Source: a virus. Taken from it: DNA of 29,833 nucleotides. This document shows positions 18,178 through 27,410 of this stretch, piece by piece. The position numbers were made by a program, and so were the translations under genes. The stretch is from IMG/VR virus record IMGVR_UViG_3300046522_000108, positions 1 through 29,833 of that record. One strand, 5' to 3'. Under the pieces are notes generated by a model that saw only the letters and a program-made list of their open reading frames with translations, had not been told where the DNA came from and searched no databases. Position 1 is the first letter of the stretch; every line of letters starts with the position of its first letter.

Positions 18178-19473
18178 TTACGGCAGGCAATTGACCACCT
18201 TGATGCCGGCACCCGAAGACCCGTTCAAAAGCGTGCCGGTGATGTTGCCGCGCAAATCGGCCTCACTGACAATGATGTTATCAGCACCCGCCGCTATCTG
18301 GATACCGTACGACTGGAACCCCGTGGACGAATAGTTGCCGTCCCCGCCGTACTTGCCACCGTTGAAGAATATCCCGCCCGTGTTTGCCACGGCGATGTTA
18401 ACGCCAGGGTTAAGGCCGCTTCCGGCCATCGAGTTACCCGCGACAAAGCAGTTGTCGAAGCGTATTTGTTGTGCTGACGTGGCGTTAATCAGGACGCCGT
18501 GCTGGCGGTGTCCCATGATGACGCAGCTGTCGAAATATACGCACCGAGCATCGCCAGAGATAACAACGCCATAGGTGGCAACGGCAATCCCCTTGATCGA
18601 GCAAGTATCAAAGTGGATCTCGCCCATAATCGACCCGGCGTCGGCACCTTGAATGAGGATATTGTAGGTTCCCTGCCCCTCGTCAAACATGACGGTGTCG
18701 AACCACACGAGAGAAATTGAATGCGTCCCGTGGTTGATCATGAGATTTGCAAGCCCGCAGGATGCAATATGACCACCGTTAAACCACAGCCCGTCGCCCG
18801 ACGTTATGACAATACCGTAGTCGGTCGAAATCTGAGCGGTGTTGCCACGCAGGTTAATGTTGTTGAAGAACACATCGCCGCAAGACGGATGGCTGTATCC
18901 GTCATTTTCAGACATCGAGAGATATTTGCGGCTTGTCTTCGTGCCGCCGAAGTTGTTGGTGAAGACGAGATACCAGTCGCTAATGTGCGCCGCCGTGAGC
19001 GCCTTACAGGTCATGCCGATGAAGCCTTGCAGCATGAAAATTCCGCTACACTGGACGCGAGTAGCGCCATCGAACACGATGTGTGAGCCGGATGTGGTCA
19101 ACCCCCCCGACTCGAAGCCGATATCGATCACTCCGAGATTGGAGAGCGGCGCGCCGGTACCGGAATTCCCGGTAAAGGTCACGGTATTGCCGTAATCACC
19201 CGTGCGGTAAATTGTTGACAGATACATGCCGTCACCAACAAGGTACACATTGCTGGTCGTGATCGCGATAGTGCTGGAAACAAGATACCTCCCCTTCGGG
19301 AAGTACACACGCCCACCGCCTGCAGCCACACAAGCGGCTAGCGCTGCATTGATCGCTGTCGTGTCATCGGCAACCCCGTTTCCAAGTGCACCGTAATCCT
19401 TGACGTTGAAGTACACGGCAGACGAGCCGCCGCCCTGGACCTCGAGCATGAATGGCGAAACTTTTGTCAACAT
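18178..19473 (-). CDS. Beta-helix tailspike (pectate-lyase-like depolymerase candidate)
   Basis: A 431-aa protein. After a 20-residue lead comes FNVKDYGALGNGVADDTTAI, the entry motif of pectate lyase-like right-handed beta-helices, and 'GGGRVYFPKGRYLVSSTI'. The rest shows repeated short strands (IHFDTCSIKGI, VYFDSCVIMGH, IRFDNCFVAGN, 'NGGHIASCGL') as successive helix turns. Such phage proteins bind and often cut capsule or LPS; no catalytic residues can be named from sequence alone. It follows the tail fibre gene after three bases and is the most distal tail gene, adjoining the glycosyltransferase moron. Confidence 0.85.
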   Translation of the reverse strand: MLTKVSPFMLEVQGGGSSAVYFNVKDYGALGNGVADDTTAINAALAACVAAGGGRVYFPKGRYLVSSTIAITTSNVYLVGDGMYLSTIYRTGDYGNTVTFTGNSGTGAPLSNLGVIDIGFESGGLTTSGSHIVFDGATRVQCSGIFMLQGFIGMTCKALTAAHISDWYLVFTNNFGGTKTSRKYLSMSENDGYSHPSCGDVFFNNINLRGNTAQISTDYGIVITSGDGLWFNGGHIASCGLANLMINHGTHSISLVWFDTVMFDEGQGTYNILIQGADAGSIMGEIHFDTCSIKGIAVATYGVVISGDARCVYFDSCVIMGHRQHGVLINATSAQQIRFDNCFVAGNSMAGSGLNPGVNIAVANTGGIFFNGGKYGGDGNYSSTGFQSYGIQIAAGADNIIVSEADLRGNITGTLLNGSSGAGIKVVNCLP

Positions 19474-19476
19474 GCT

Positions 19477-20988
19477 TTAAGCCTTTATTTCTTCAATGAT
19501 GAGGCGCGTTGCGGCGGAGCCGCCATAGAGACGAGTGCCGCCGCTCGGATTGCCGTTCACATAAAGTGTTTGGGATCCAGTCTGGACGCCGACGCGCAGC
19601 GATATCGTTTGGGGCGAGATGCTTCCGGGGGCGTACTCGACCTCACCGCAAAAGTTCTGGAAATAGTTGCTAACCGGCGTGACAAACCCGCCCGCATGAA
19701 TCGCGTTCGCATTTCCGTTGAATACTGCATGCGCGCAGGCAAAGACGCCATTGCCTCCCATGAACCCGCTATATCGAATGCGCAGCTTGTTCGCGGTCGA
19801 CTTCGGCGTGATCGACACCGATATGATCTGTGTGCCTTCCGTGATTTGCGGAATAGTGTCGTCAAGCGGTATGATTGCGGTGATGGCGGTCGCGGCAGCG
19901 TAGCTGCCAACAACACTATCAACCACGCTACCGGCCGGGGAAAACAGGTCGCGCAATTCTGCGGCCGAGATTTCTTCCATGTCGCCAGCGCCTGCCGACT
20001 TTCGTCCGCTGAGGCGTAGTGTAGCGCTGATGTTCTGCATCTTCGCATATGTCACCGCGTCGTCGGCCAACTTCGGTGTCGTTACGCTCCCATCGGCGGG
20101 GGTGTTGACGTTGACCGCATTGCCGATCCGCACCTCGAACTTGATCCCAGTAGGCACGTTGATGCGGATGTAGTAGTTGCCGCCAGACGAGACTAGCGAA
20201 TACGCGCTATCGGTGATCAGCTGAGCGACACCGCCAACGACCGGGAACATGTTGTTCACAGATCCGGGGTTTATCGGCAAAAGGTAATCGGCCGAAGCGC
20301 CAGAGCCGGTAAACGGTCCAGCCACAAACCAGTTATTGCGGATGAAATCGGCATAGGCCGAGGCTGCTGCTGCCGCCGCCTCTGCCGCAGCCAAGATGGC
20401 AGCGCTAGCCTGATCGCTCACGAGTCGGAAGGTCGACCCGGAGACGATTCCCATAATGATCATGCCAGAGACGAGACCGCCCGCCGACAAGTCCGCCCCG
20501 CCATTGGTCTTGATCGTGAGCGGAGTTTCGCCATTGAACGATACTGTGACTGGGCTACCGGTGTTCGCCTCGGATACCGCAAGCCAAACGAGCGCCGAGC
20601 CAGAGACGGGAAGATTGGTTGTGGCTTGAATGGCATCTGGGGCGCCGGCGCCAACGTCTGATGCAATGATAAATGAGTACGGGAGGTCAGCAATCCGCAC
20701 CCAAGACCCGGCACCAGATGCGCCGATCTTTCGATAGATACCGTTGTTAGCGGCCGTCGAGTCCGATACGACCCAAGCCATTGCGTTATTTGCCGGCGAT
20801 AGATCAGAGTTTATTGCCGCCAGCGAGGGATAGACAGATCCACCGGCTGACGTGAAGGCGGTTATTGTCGCCTCGAGCCAAGCGCCCCAAGAGCGGGCCT
20901 CAGACTTCTTGACCTTCTTGGCGCCGGACGATGGGACGCCAGAGGTGTTGTAGTCATCGAAGACCACAGCGGCGGTAGGTGCCGGCAT
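19477..20988 (-). CDS. Tail fibre / receptor-binding structural protein
   Basis: A 503-aa protein. ATG 20988 is preferred over 21000 because ATGGAG lies seven bases upstream. N-terminal 'TAAVVFDDYNTSGVPSSGAK' resembles a virion-attachment segment; an Ala-rich coiled coil (SAAILAAAEAAAAAASAYAD) sits near residue 200; 'GSVTTPKLADDAVTYAKMQN' near 300 is the usual trimeric fibre neck; the C-terminal third is beta-rich with 'YVNGNPSGG' as the tip. This is typical of fibres in alphaproteobacterial siphophages. Receptor unknown. Confidence 0.8.
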   Translation of the reverse strand: MPAPTAAVVFDDYNTSGVPSSGAKKVKKSEARSWGAWLEATITAFTSAGGSVYPSLAAINSDLSPANNAMAWVVSDSTAANNGIYRKIGASGAGSWVRIADLPYSFIIASDVGAGAPDAIQATTNLPVSGSALVWLAVSEANTGSPVTVSFNGETPLTIKTNGGADLSAGGLVSGMIIMGIVSGSTFRLVSDQASAAILAAAEAAAAAASAYADFIRNNWFVAGPFTGSGASADYLLPINPGSVNNMFPVVGGVAQLITDSAYSLVSSGGNYYIRINVPTGIKFEVRIGNAVNVNTPADGSVTTPKLADDAVTYAKMQNISATLRLSGRKSAGAGDMEEISAAELRDLFSPAGSVVDSVVGSYAAATAITAIIPLDDTIPQITEGTQIISVSITPKSTANKLRIRYSGFMGGNGVFACAHAVFNGNANAIHAGGFVTPVSNYFQNFCGEVEYAPGSISPQTISLRVGVQTGSQTLYVNGNPSGGTRLYGGSAATRLIIEEIKA

Positions 20989-21008
20989 ACAATTCTCCAT
21001 AAAGAAAT

Positions 21009-21025
21009 GGCCGCACGAGGCGGCC
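21009..21025 (-). terminator. Hairpin with weak T-tract between tail tip and fibre genes
   Basis: Stem GGCCGC/GCGGCC (21009-21014 and 21020-21025) with a 5-nt loop, followed on the minus strand by ATTTCTTTA. A possible partial terminator that would lower expression of fibre and spike relative to the tail tip. Confidence 0.5.
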
Positions 21026-21049
21026 TAAGGGAGTCGATGTTTTTGGGGA

Positions 21050-23089
21050 TCAGGTGACGACGAATGAACCCGTCGCGACCGCCGAAGCCGGCACGCCAGA
21101 GGCATTGATCGCTTCGATAAACCCGTACTTGGTGCCGGCCGTCAGACCGGTGACGACACGACCGTCGGCAATGTTCGGCGGCCCATACTCGGTGGCAACC
21201 AGCGTCGACCCGCTGAAGCTGTTCGTCGTGTTGATGTAGATCCGAACGCCGGAATAGTTGGCGCTGTTTGGCGCTGTCCAACTGAAGCTGCCCTGCCCTG
21301 CACCGCCCGTTACGCCTGCGCCAGTGACCTGACCTGGCGGCGTGGGATCGGCAACGGCCGTCCGCAACTCATATGCTGTGAACGGCGAGCTAGCGCCTGC
21401 CGACCACGCACGAAGCCGGAACTGATACTGCGCGCCGTCCGCCAGATAGCCGGATCGGACTTGATCGACGCCGGGTTGCGATACTGAACTTTGCGGTCCA
21501 GTTGATCCAGATGTCTTTTCCCACTCGAGTTCATAAGTCAGGCTATCTGAAACATGATCCCAACTTGCGAGTGCATAGGCAGCCGTTGCGCCGCCAGACA
21601 CTACTTCGGTCTGGATAACGACATCGAAGTTGACGGGGACCGGCACGCCCGTACGCGGGACGATAACAACAGAAGCACCGGGTTCGCCCTCCTCCGTCGC
21701 CGCGTTGAATGCGTACAGGTCGGTCGGCACCACGATCCCGCTGAAACTGACAGTCATGTCGCTAAGCGATATGGTCACTTTCGATGTGATCTCGACCACA
21801 GCGTCAGAAAGCTTCGGCGCGTACTGAACGCGGACAAATCGATGGTATGAAATATCGGCGCTTGGATCGTAGTGAGCGGTAATCGACACCTTCGCCCCAT
21901 TTCTCCTGATGTAGGCTAGCTTCTGAAGCCGCTGAATGTGGTTATGCGACTGCACCGCCACGTTCTCGACGGTCATTGTCCGCTCTGTGTCCTCGCCGAT
22001 ATACGGGTTGCCGTATATTGCAGCGTCGTTGGTGTTGTAGAGGTCAGACGGATCGGTAAATCTGCCGCGCACCGCCAAGACCGTCGTCGATGGATCAACG
22101 TTGGCATTCAGACCGAACGAGATGATATTGTCGCGCGTCAGCGTGATAGTCGGAGCAACGTATTCGCCGGCGTGCACGCCAATCTTGCCGTCGGATCTCT
22201 CGTAGACGACGAGCTCAGCGGCCTGATCCATGGTCCGGCCAACTTCGATCGGATCGCTGTCAGCCCGGAACCACATGCCGCCGTGGTAGCGGCTTTCGTT
22301 CGCGCCAGATCTATTGACCACCGTCTGGTCGCAGACGTTCGCTGCATTGATCCAGTCTGGCGGATGCATGTCGTCGAGCGACATCTTGCCGCCATATGGG
22401 CTCGTCAGGTGCCAAAGGCGCATCATCGCGATGTTGCTCGAAAAGTCGGTGACACCATTGCGCGGGTCATAAAGAAGCATGCCGTTGATGACGGCTGAAT
22501 GCTCCGGCATCTGGTTCGGATATACCTTAAGGTAGTCCTCAGATGGAGCGGTTGCGCATGCCATCATGATGGACGCGATTCCATCGCCTCGGTGAGCCGC
22601 AGACCAGATCGTTGGGAATGTTCCTACGACCTGAGAGTACGCAGTCTCCAGCGTCGCGCCATTTCTGGTCTCCAACCTCACATAGCCACCCGCAAAATGC
22701 GCTGGTGTCGCTACATTCCCGGCGCCATCTAGCGTCACCGCCTCATCGTGCAGGTAGTGTTGCACAAAGCTATGAACCCGATGACCAGCCGTGGTTATGA
22801 TGTGAAATGCGACGCCGTCCTTTTCCTCGAGAAAGACGTAGTCGCCGGCCTTCTTTACCGTGCCAAGGATAATTGGCAACGATGGCACCGACTGCTTCAG
22901 ATTGTAGGTGCCGTCTTCCGGCTTGGGAACCGCCGGCTTTGGCGTGAGGGCCTTGGAAAGAAGGGTGGCGCCGGCAAGCAGACCGCCGTAGCTCAGCGCC
23001 AGTGTGCCGAGATAGAGGGCGTTAGCCGCAGCGACAGTAGTCGCGTACGAGGACACGATCAACGCGCCCAAGCTAATAATGTCTGGCAT
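21050..23089 (-). CDS. Tail tip / host-specificity protein (J-like) with FN3 domains
   Basis: A 679-aa protein. The N-terminus has hydrophobic Ala/Leu-rich helices ('ALYLGTLALSYGGLLAGATLL') as in gpJ-like central tip proteins, followed by 'SVPSLPIILGTVKKAGDYVF' and a large beta-rich region ('DWINAANVCDQTV', 'TLTRDNIISFGLNANVDPST'). Two C-terminal fibronectin type III-like domains occupy about residues 495-590 and 592-679 (ending 'ITGLTAGTKYGF'-like). It forms the tail tip hub and links fibres to the tube. The gene follows the NlpC/P60-like gene by four bases. Confidence 0.85.
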   Translation of the reverse strand: MPDIISLGALIVSSYATTVAAANALYLGTLALSYGGLLAGATLLSKALTPKPAVPKPEDGTYNLKQSVPSLPIILGTVKKAGDYVFLEEKDGVAFHIITTAGHRVHSFVQHYLHDEAVTLDGAGNVATPAHFAGGYVRLETRNGATLETAYSQVVGTFPTIWSAAHRGDGIASIMMACATAPSEDYLKVYPNQMPEHSAVINGMLLYDPRNGVTDFSSNIAMMRLWHLTSPYGGKMSLDDMHPPDWINAANVCDQTVVNRSGANESRYHGGMWFRADSDPIEVGRTMDQAAELVVYERSDGKIGVHAGEYVAPTITLTRDNIISFGLNANVDPSTTVLAVRGRFTDPSDLYNTNDAAIYGNPYIGEDTERTMTVENVAVQSHNHIQRLQKLAYIRRNGAKVSITAHYDPSADISYHRFVRVQYAPKLSDAVVEITSKVTISLSDMTVSFSGIVVPTDLYAFNAATEEGEPGASVVIVPRTGVPVPVNFDVVIQTEVVSGGATAAYALASWDHVSDSLTYELEWEKTSGSTGPQSSVSQPGVDQVRSGYLADGAQYQFRLRAWSAGASSPFTAYELRTAVADPTPPGQVTGAGVTGGAGQGSFSWTAPNSANYSGVRIYINTTNSFSGSTLVATEYGPPNIADGRVVTGLTAGTKYGFIEAINASGVPASAVATGSFVVT

Positions 23090-23093
23090 ATTT

Positions 23094-23501
23094 TTAGATT
23101 TCCCAAACAGCTAGGGGCTTGGCGGAAAGCGGGCCGACGCCGGCGCGGGAGCGCACCAACCAGTGAGTGCCGTCGAAGATGGCGCCCCACTGGCGGGAGA
23201 TGTTTGTCGGGCTACCAATGACGCCAATTGCGCCGACATGTGGCGAGGCAAGTGGTTGACCGTTGATGTTGGCGACGCAGCCCGCCACCACGGGGGCAAC
23301 GCCACCAGCTTCGCGGATGATCGACTCAAACCCTGCCTCGTCCGAATAGGTGCCGCGCAAGTGCGCGGCCGGGTCCGGATGGCCAAGCCACATCGCCCAG
23401 TCTGCGAGGAAGAGGCAGCAATCAACGGTGCCGGGGTCCCACGGCCGCGCTTGTTGTGCATCCAGAAACAAGGCCAGCCGATCCGCTACCAGTTCGGCCA
23501 T
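23094..23501 (-). CDS. DUF6950 / NlpC-P60-like tail assembly protein
   Basis: A 135-aa protein. 'WDPGTVDCCLFLADWAMWLG' (residues 21-40) supplies the Cys of a papain-like core, and 'HVGAIGVIG' near residue 87 the likely His. This matches DUF6950, the short NlpC/P60-type proteins at the gpK position between tail tip components. It may cut cell-wall peptides during DNA entry or assist tip assembly. It overlaps the end of the upstream gene by 16 bases. Confidence 0.82.
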   Translation of the reverse strand: MAELVADRLALFLDAQQARPWDPGTVDCCLFLADWAMWLGHPDPAAHLRGTYSDEAGFESIIREAGGVAPVVAGCVANINGQPLASPHVGAIGVIGSPTNISRQWGAIFDGTHWLVRSRAGVGPLSAKPLAVWEI

Positions 23502-24052
23502 CTGATCGTTCGATCCTTCAGGCCAGGAATGCGCTCGCAGAATTTGTCATCAGGAGCGGATGGATTAATGATCTTCGCCCGAGCGCGCTGGTCGACGTCG
23601 GAAAGCACCGCGCCATTGGTCACATTGCGTAGCGTAAAGCGGTTGGCGACATCGACCTGAATAGTGGAATTGATAACGTCGCCAGCCGCTTGGTCGACGA
23701 AGTTCAAATTCGACACAGTGCCGGTAAACTTAACGATCGGATCGCCGACAGGCTGCTCGAAGTCATCGCACTTCTGCAACAGGATGCGGAAGTGAGAGCC
23801 GACGATATTGCCAGCTTGATAATCAACCCAGACGGCGTCACTTGTCGCCCCATCAACTCCGGACAGCACCAACGAGAGCGTGAAGGCTTCGGCGTTGATG
23901 GCTGCCTCGATCTGGGCAAGTGCGTCCTCAGTGAGAACGCATGCGCGGTAGATCTCGCCGTCATCTCCAACAAACGGGCCACCTGACCCGTCCCAAAAGC
24001 GAAGTGTGCCAGATGGAAGCTCCACCTGGCAAAGAACACGAAGACTTGCCAC
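23486..24052 (-). CDS. Minor tail protein (baseplate hub-type)
   Basis: A 188-aa protein from GTG 24052, preceded by TTGGAG at six bases; that TTG at 24064 is an alternative but has no SD. Sequence: 'VLCQVELPSGTLRFWDGSGG', 'VLTEDALAQIEAAINAEAFT', 'DYQAGNIVGSHFRILLQKCD'. I know this protein at the same place in rhizobial phage tail modules, between the NlpC-like gene and the DUF2460-like gene. A structural role in the tail tip is inferred from position. Confidence 0.72.
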   Translation of the reverse strand: MASLRVLCQVELPSGTLRFWDGSGGPFVGDDGEIYRACVLTEDALAQIEAAINAEAFTLSLVLSGVDGATSDAVWVDYQAGNIVGSHFRILLQKCDDFEQPVGDPIVKFTGTVSNLNFVDQAAGDVINSTIQVDVANRFTLRNVTNGAVLSDVDQRARAKIINPSAPDDKFCERIPGLKDRTIRWPNW

Positions 24053-24086
24053 GAGGCACTCCAATCAAAGGGGGCGGTCAGTCCGG

Positions 24087-24797
24087 CTAAACCAGCGAGT
24101 TCCAGTAGTCCGTCGCCTCGATGAAGCTGACGTTGGGCTTGACGCCCTTGGTTATCGCATCCTGCGAAATATCCATTCCGCGGTCGTCGGCGAGATGGCA
24201 AAGGCAGGTTGGCCGATCGAACTCGAGCGAGGCGCCAGACGGGATGAGCTCGCGAACCGAAGGCGAGATCAAGACTGTCCAGATGTCGCCGTCCGTCTCG
24301 AGCACCGGCCCCGTTTCGTAGAGCGCGTGGTTGTATGAAAACCGTACGCCGACGAGGTCCGCCGCGGCCTTGATGATACGAAGGCGGATGGACGTTGAGC
24401 CGATCGGCGTGTTGCCGTCGGTCACAACCGAAATCGCGCCCTGCTCGTATGAGCTGTCGTCATCGAAGAATGAATCGTCGCTGTGCGGCAGATCAACGGC
24501 AGGCTCGAATCTTCCCGAGACGTACGGCGCCGACAGCCCAGACGGAACGCGCACAGCGATCAAACCGGAGCGGCCACCAAGCTTCTGCCTGATGGCCTGC
24601 CACGTGCGCCACTGATCGCGATAGCGGTTCTGAATCGCGATGCTAGCGTAATCAATCGCCCAATAGCCAAGATCCGTGCGCGTAACCGGCTCGACGCCGC
24701 CAAGCGACTTGCCGCCCGAGCGAGTGAACGGAACAACGTTCGCCTGCACCTGCCGAGGCGTGAGAAGGCAAAACGGCCATTCTATAATCGTTGCCAT
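24087..24797 (-). CDS. Tail protein between tape measure and tail tip genes
   Basis: A 236-aa beta-rich protein starting MATIIEWPFCLLTPRQVQAN with AGGAGG upstream. Segments 'SGGKSLGGVEPVTRTDLGYW' and 'VRVPSGLSAPYVSGRFEPAV' are characteristic of a widespread family in alphaproteobacterial siphophages at this position (distal tail protein place). Its length is larger than a classical Dit and no fold can be named by eye. Structural role inferred from order: tape measure, this gene, minor tail protein, NlpC/P60, tip. Confidence 0.75.
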   Translation of the reverse strand: MATIIEWPFCLLTPRQVQANVVPFTRSGGKSLGGVEPVTRTDLGYWAIDYASIAIQNRYRDQWRTWQAIRQKLGGRSGLIAVRVPSGLSAPYVSGRFEPAVDLPHSDDSFFDDDSSYEQGAISVVTDGNTPIGSTSIRLRIIKAAADLVGVRFSYNHALYETGPVLETDGDIWTVLISPSVRELIPSGASLEFDRPTCLCHLADDRGMDISQDAITKGVKPNVSFIEATDYWNSLV

Positions 24798-24806
24798 TTC
24801 GCCTCC

Positions 24807-27410
24807 TTACGAATTGCGGTAGTCGCCGCCGGCCGTGTTGTTCTGGTATTTCGCCATCGTCGGAACGACCTGCTGAGTGGCCGCGCTCACTATGCGAGGG
24901 CTGGCCTCGGTCACGGTCTGTTGGCTCACTGTTTTGACGAACGGCATCAGATTGCCGCTTCCGTCGACATCGACGCCGACGGTTACGTGGACGCCAGACT
25001 GGCCACCCATCTTAGTGCCGCGCGGGAGGACAACCTCGCCTCGTTGCAGGATGGCCGGAACTTCGCCGGGCTGGAGGCCAGCGACGCCGCCTTTGTGGTA
25101 GCGCTTGGCACCACCGAAGACCGACGGAGAAACCGATCGCCCATGTCCGTAGCCGTCAGAACCAGCGACGCCGCCGCTATGCAGAATGCCTGGAATAAGC
25201 ATGCCGCCCAGCAGACCGCCTGCACCTCCGCCGCCGCCACCGAACAGCCCGCCGAGGAGGCCGCCGCCTCCACCTGTGCCAAAGACGGCGTTCAGGCCGA
25301 CATCGATAAGCTTGTCGACGACCTTATCCAAGGCGCCAGCCAATGCTTCCGCCGCTGACTTGCCGCTGCGTAGATCTGAGATGAACCCACCCACGACATC
25401 GCGGCCGAGATCGCGAAACTCTTCAGCCGACTTGCGCAGTCGCTCTTGAGAAACCTTAAGTCCCTCGCTCGCCGACGATGCCTTGGCGTAGTTCGTGGCT
25501 AATGCATCAATGCTGGCCGCAAGCTCAGGCGTAACTGTCACGCCAGCCTTCTGGGCTTCAGACAGCAACTGCTGCTGAATCTTAGCCTTTTCGACTGCGA
25601 AGCCGTAGTCTGTGATGAGCGGGTTTAGCTTCGCCTGGGCAGCATATTCCGCATTGAGCACATCGATGCGCTTCTGGATCTCGGCGACGTCGCCCTGAAA
25701 GATCTGGTCTGGCGTCTTCTTGTTGCTTGAAACGATGCCGGCATCCGACAGCGAAATGCCCGTGCCGGAAAGGTAAGTCTGCGCTTCTTCCTTGCGCCTA
25801 CCAGGGTTAGAGGTGAGCGCCGCAATAGCCTTCGCGACCTTCTCCGGCCCGCCGCCATCTTGGATCGCCTTTACGATCGAGTCCGGCAGAGAGCCATAGT
25901 TGTAGGCAATCGACGTCAGCGCGGCCTGCTGGCCGTCGGAGAGGCTCTTCCAAGTCTCAATGCCGATGGCCTTCTGGATGCCGTCCTGGAACTCCATGAT
26001 GCGGCGCGATAGGTCTCGCTGCGCCTCGTCGAGCGTGACGACGGTGTCCTTGGTGACCTTCTCAATCACGCCATTGGCGCGCGTCGCGGTGTCACTGCCG
26101 AAGCCGACACGAAACGCATTCGTGTCCCATTTGGCATTGGTGATGAAGCCCTCAAAAGAGCGTATCAGCTTGGCAGCGGCAGACTTTCCGACTTCGTCAA
26201 GTTGCGACTCGTTGAAGTCGAAATTGCTTGCCTCCATGCTGTTCATGAATTTGCCGCCGCCGGAATAGAGAGGCGATAGGCGGCCAAGTGGACCGGATTT
26301 GTTAATCTGATCCTGCAGACCATTCAGGTTCTTGGCGTATTCACCGACCTGTTCGAGCGCCTTCCCCATCGCGGGTATAAGCTCAGTTTTGATCTTGTTG
26401 GCTACGTCGCTTATCGCGCTGCCGCCATTCGCGCCAAGACCGATCGCCGAGGCAGTCAGTGCAGCGAACGCGTCCTTGGCCTGCTGGCCAGTTAGGTAGA
26501 CGTCCTTAAGGCGCTTTTGGGTTCCCTCAATCGCTTCCTGAAGCGGAATGGATTCCTGCGCAGACAGGCGAACCTGCTTGGCGAGTTCCCGAATATTGTC
26601 GGGAATGCCAGTCATGCCCTCGATTTTTGCCATTTCGAGCGAGAAGCCGCGGAAGTCCGGGACATCCTGCTGAAGCAGCGAGAGCGCGTGCTGGAAGTCC
26701 AGAACGGTCTGCGTAGCGCCACCGAACTCGCTTACCGGAACACTGAGAATGTCCGACGATAGATCCTTACCAGCCGCCTGAATGGCCTTCTGCAGACTGC
26801 CAAACTCGTCGCGAAGCTTTTGCAGCTCGATCTTTTTGACTGAATCCGAGTAGTCTTCAGCACCCTTCTTCGCGATGCCCCATGCGTCATCGAAGGACTT
26901 GATAAGCTCTGCGTGGGCCTTAAGGATCTTCTCCGCGTCCGGGACGTCGGACTTCAGGGTGGTCAAATACTGGACCGCGGCACCCGTGAGCCCGATGAGA
27001 GCAAATGACGCCAGAGATACGGGGTTGACCATCTGCGCGAACGCGCCACCGACGGTTTTAAGTGCCCCCAAGAGCCCACCGCTGCCTTGAAGTGCCTGCG
27101 ATACCTGGCTACCCTGCTGGACCATAATCGTGAATGGAGACGTGCCGGAGGCAAGTCCCATCGCAATATCGTTCAACTGAAACGATAGGTTCGATACTGC
27201 GGCGCGCTGGGCGCCAAGTGACTGCACAACCCTCTTGCCGCCGCTGTCGAAGCTGCCAGCAACATTGTCATTGGCCTTCTTGAACTTGTTCTCGATGCCA
27301 CCGGCGGTATCGCCGGCGGTTTTCGCGATCGCGGCGAGCTGCTTTTCGAACTTCTTAGTTGTCGCCTCGATAGAGACAAGCAGGCGAGCGGTATCGTCAC
27401 CAGAGGCCAT
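24807..27410 (-). CDS. Tape measure protein with embedded lysozyme domain
   Basis: An 867-aa protein. The first 100 residues are charged with 'KKANDNVAGSFDSGGKRVVQ'; 'SFQLNDIAMGLASGTSPFTI' and 'MVQQGSQVSQALQGSGGLLG' are typical tape measure helices. A T4-lysozyme-type domain lies at about residues 408-552: 'AAKLIRSFEGFITNAKWDTN' gives Glu and Asp nine residues apart, but the expected Thr is Arg-like ('AFRVGFGSDT'); 'DGQQAALTSIAYNYGSLPDS' is the conserved helix. The C-terminal third has Gly-rich segments ('GTGGGGGLLGGLFGGGGG') and 'LQPGEVPAILQRGEVVLPRG', as in lambdoid and HK97-type tapes. It sets tail length and may open peptidoglycan during injection. Confidence 0.9.
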   Translation of the reverse strand: MASGDDTARLLVSIEATTKKFEKQLAAIAKTAGDTAGGIENKFKKANDNVAGSFDSGGKRVVQSLGAQRAAVSNLSFQLNDIAMGLASGTSPFTIMVQQGSQVSQALQGSGGLLGALKTVGGAFAQMVNPVSLASFALIGLTGAAVQYLTTLKSDVPDAEKILKAHAELIKSFDDAWGIAKKGAEDYSDSVKKIELQKLRDEFGSLQKAIQAAGKDLSSDILSVPVSEFGGATQTVLDFQHALSLLQQDVPDFRGFSLEMAKIEGMTGIPDNIRELAKQVRLSAQESIPLQEAIEGTQKRLKDVYLTGQQAKDAFAALTASAIGLGANGGSAISDVANKIKTELIPAMGKALEQVGEYAKNLNGLQDQINKSGPLGRLSPLYSGGGKFMNSMEASNFDFNESQLDEVGKSAAAKLIRSFEGFITNAKWDTNAFRVGFGSDTATRANGVIEKVTKDTVVTLDEAQRDLSRRIMEFQDGIQKAIGIETWKSLSDGQQAALTSIAYNYGSLPDSIVKAIQDGGGPEKVAKAIAALTSNPGRRKEEAQTYLSGTGISLSDAGIVSSNKKTPDQIFQGDVAEIQKRIDVLNAEYAAQAKLNPLITDYGFAVEKAKIQQQLLSEAQKAGVTVTPELAASIDALATNYAKASSASEGLKVSQERLRKSAEEFRDLGRDVVGGFISDLRSGKSAAEALAGALDKVVDKLIDVGLNAVFGTGGGGGLLGGLFGGGGGGAGGLLGGMLIPGILHSGGVAGSDGYGHGRSVSPSVFGGAKRYHKGGVAGLQPGEVPAILQRGEVVLPRGTKMGGQSGVHVTVGVDVDGSGNLMPFVKTVSQQTVTEASPRIVSAATQQVVPTMAKYQNNTAGGDYRNS

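Noticed and set aside
21938-22498. 186-codon plus-strand open frame opposite the tail tip gene
   Set aside because: Antisense shadow of a long, motif-bearing structural gene; no supporting start site.
24483-25358. 291-codon plus-strand open frame
   Set aside because: Antisense to the tail protein and tape measure; no SD and Ala/Arg-rich shadow composition.
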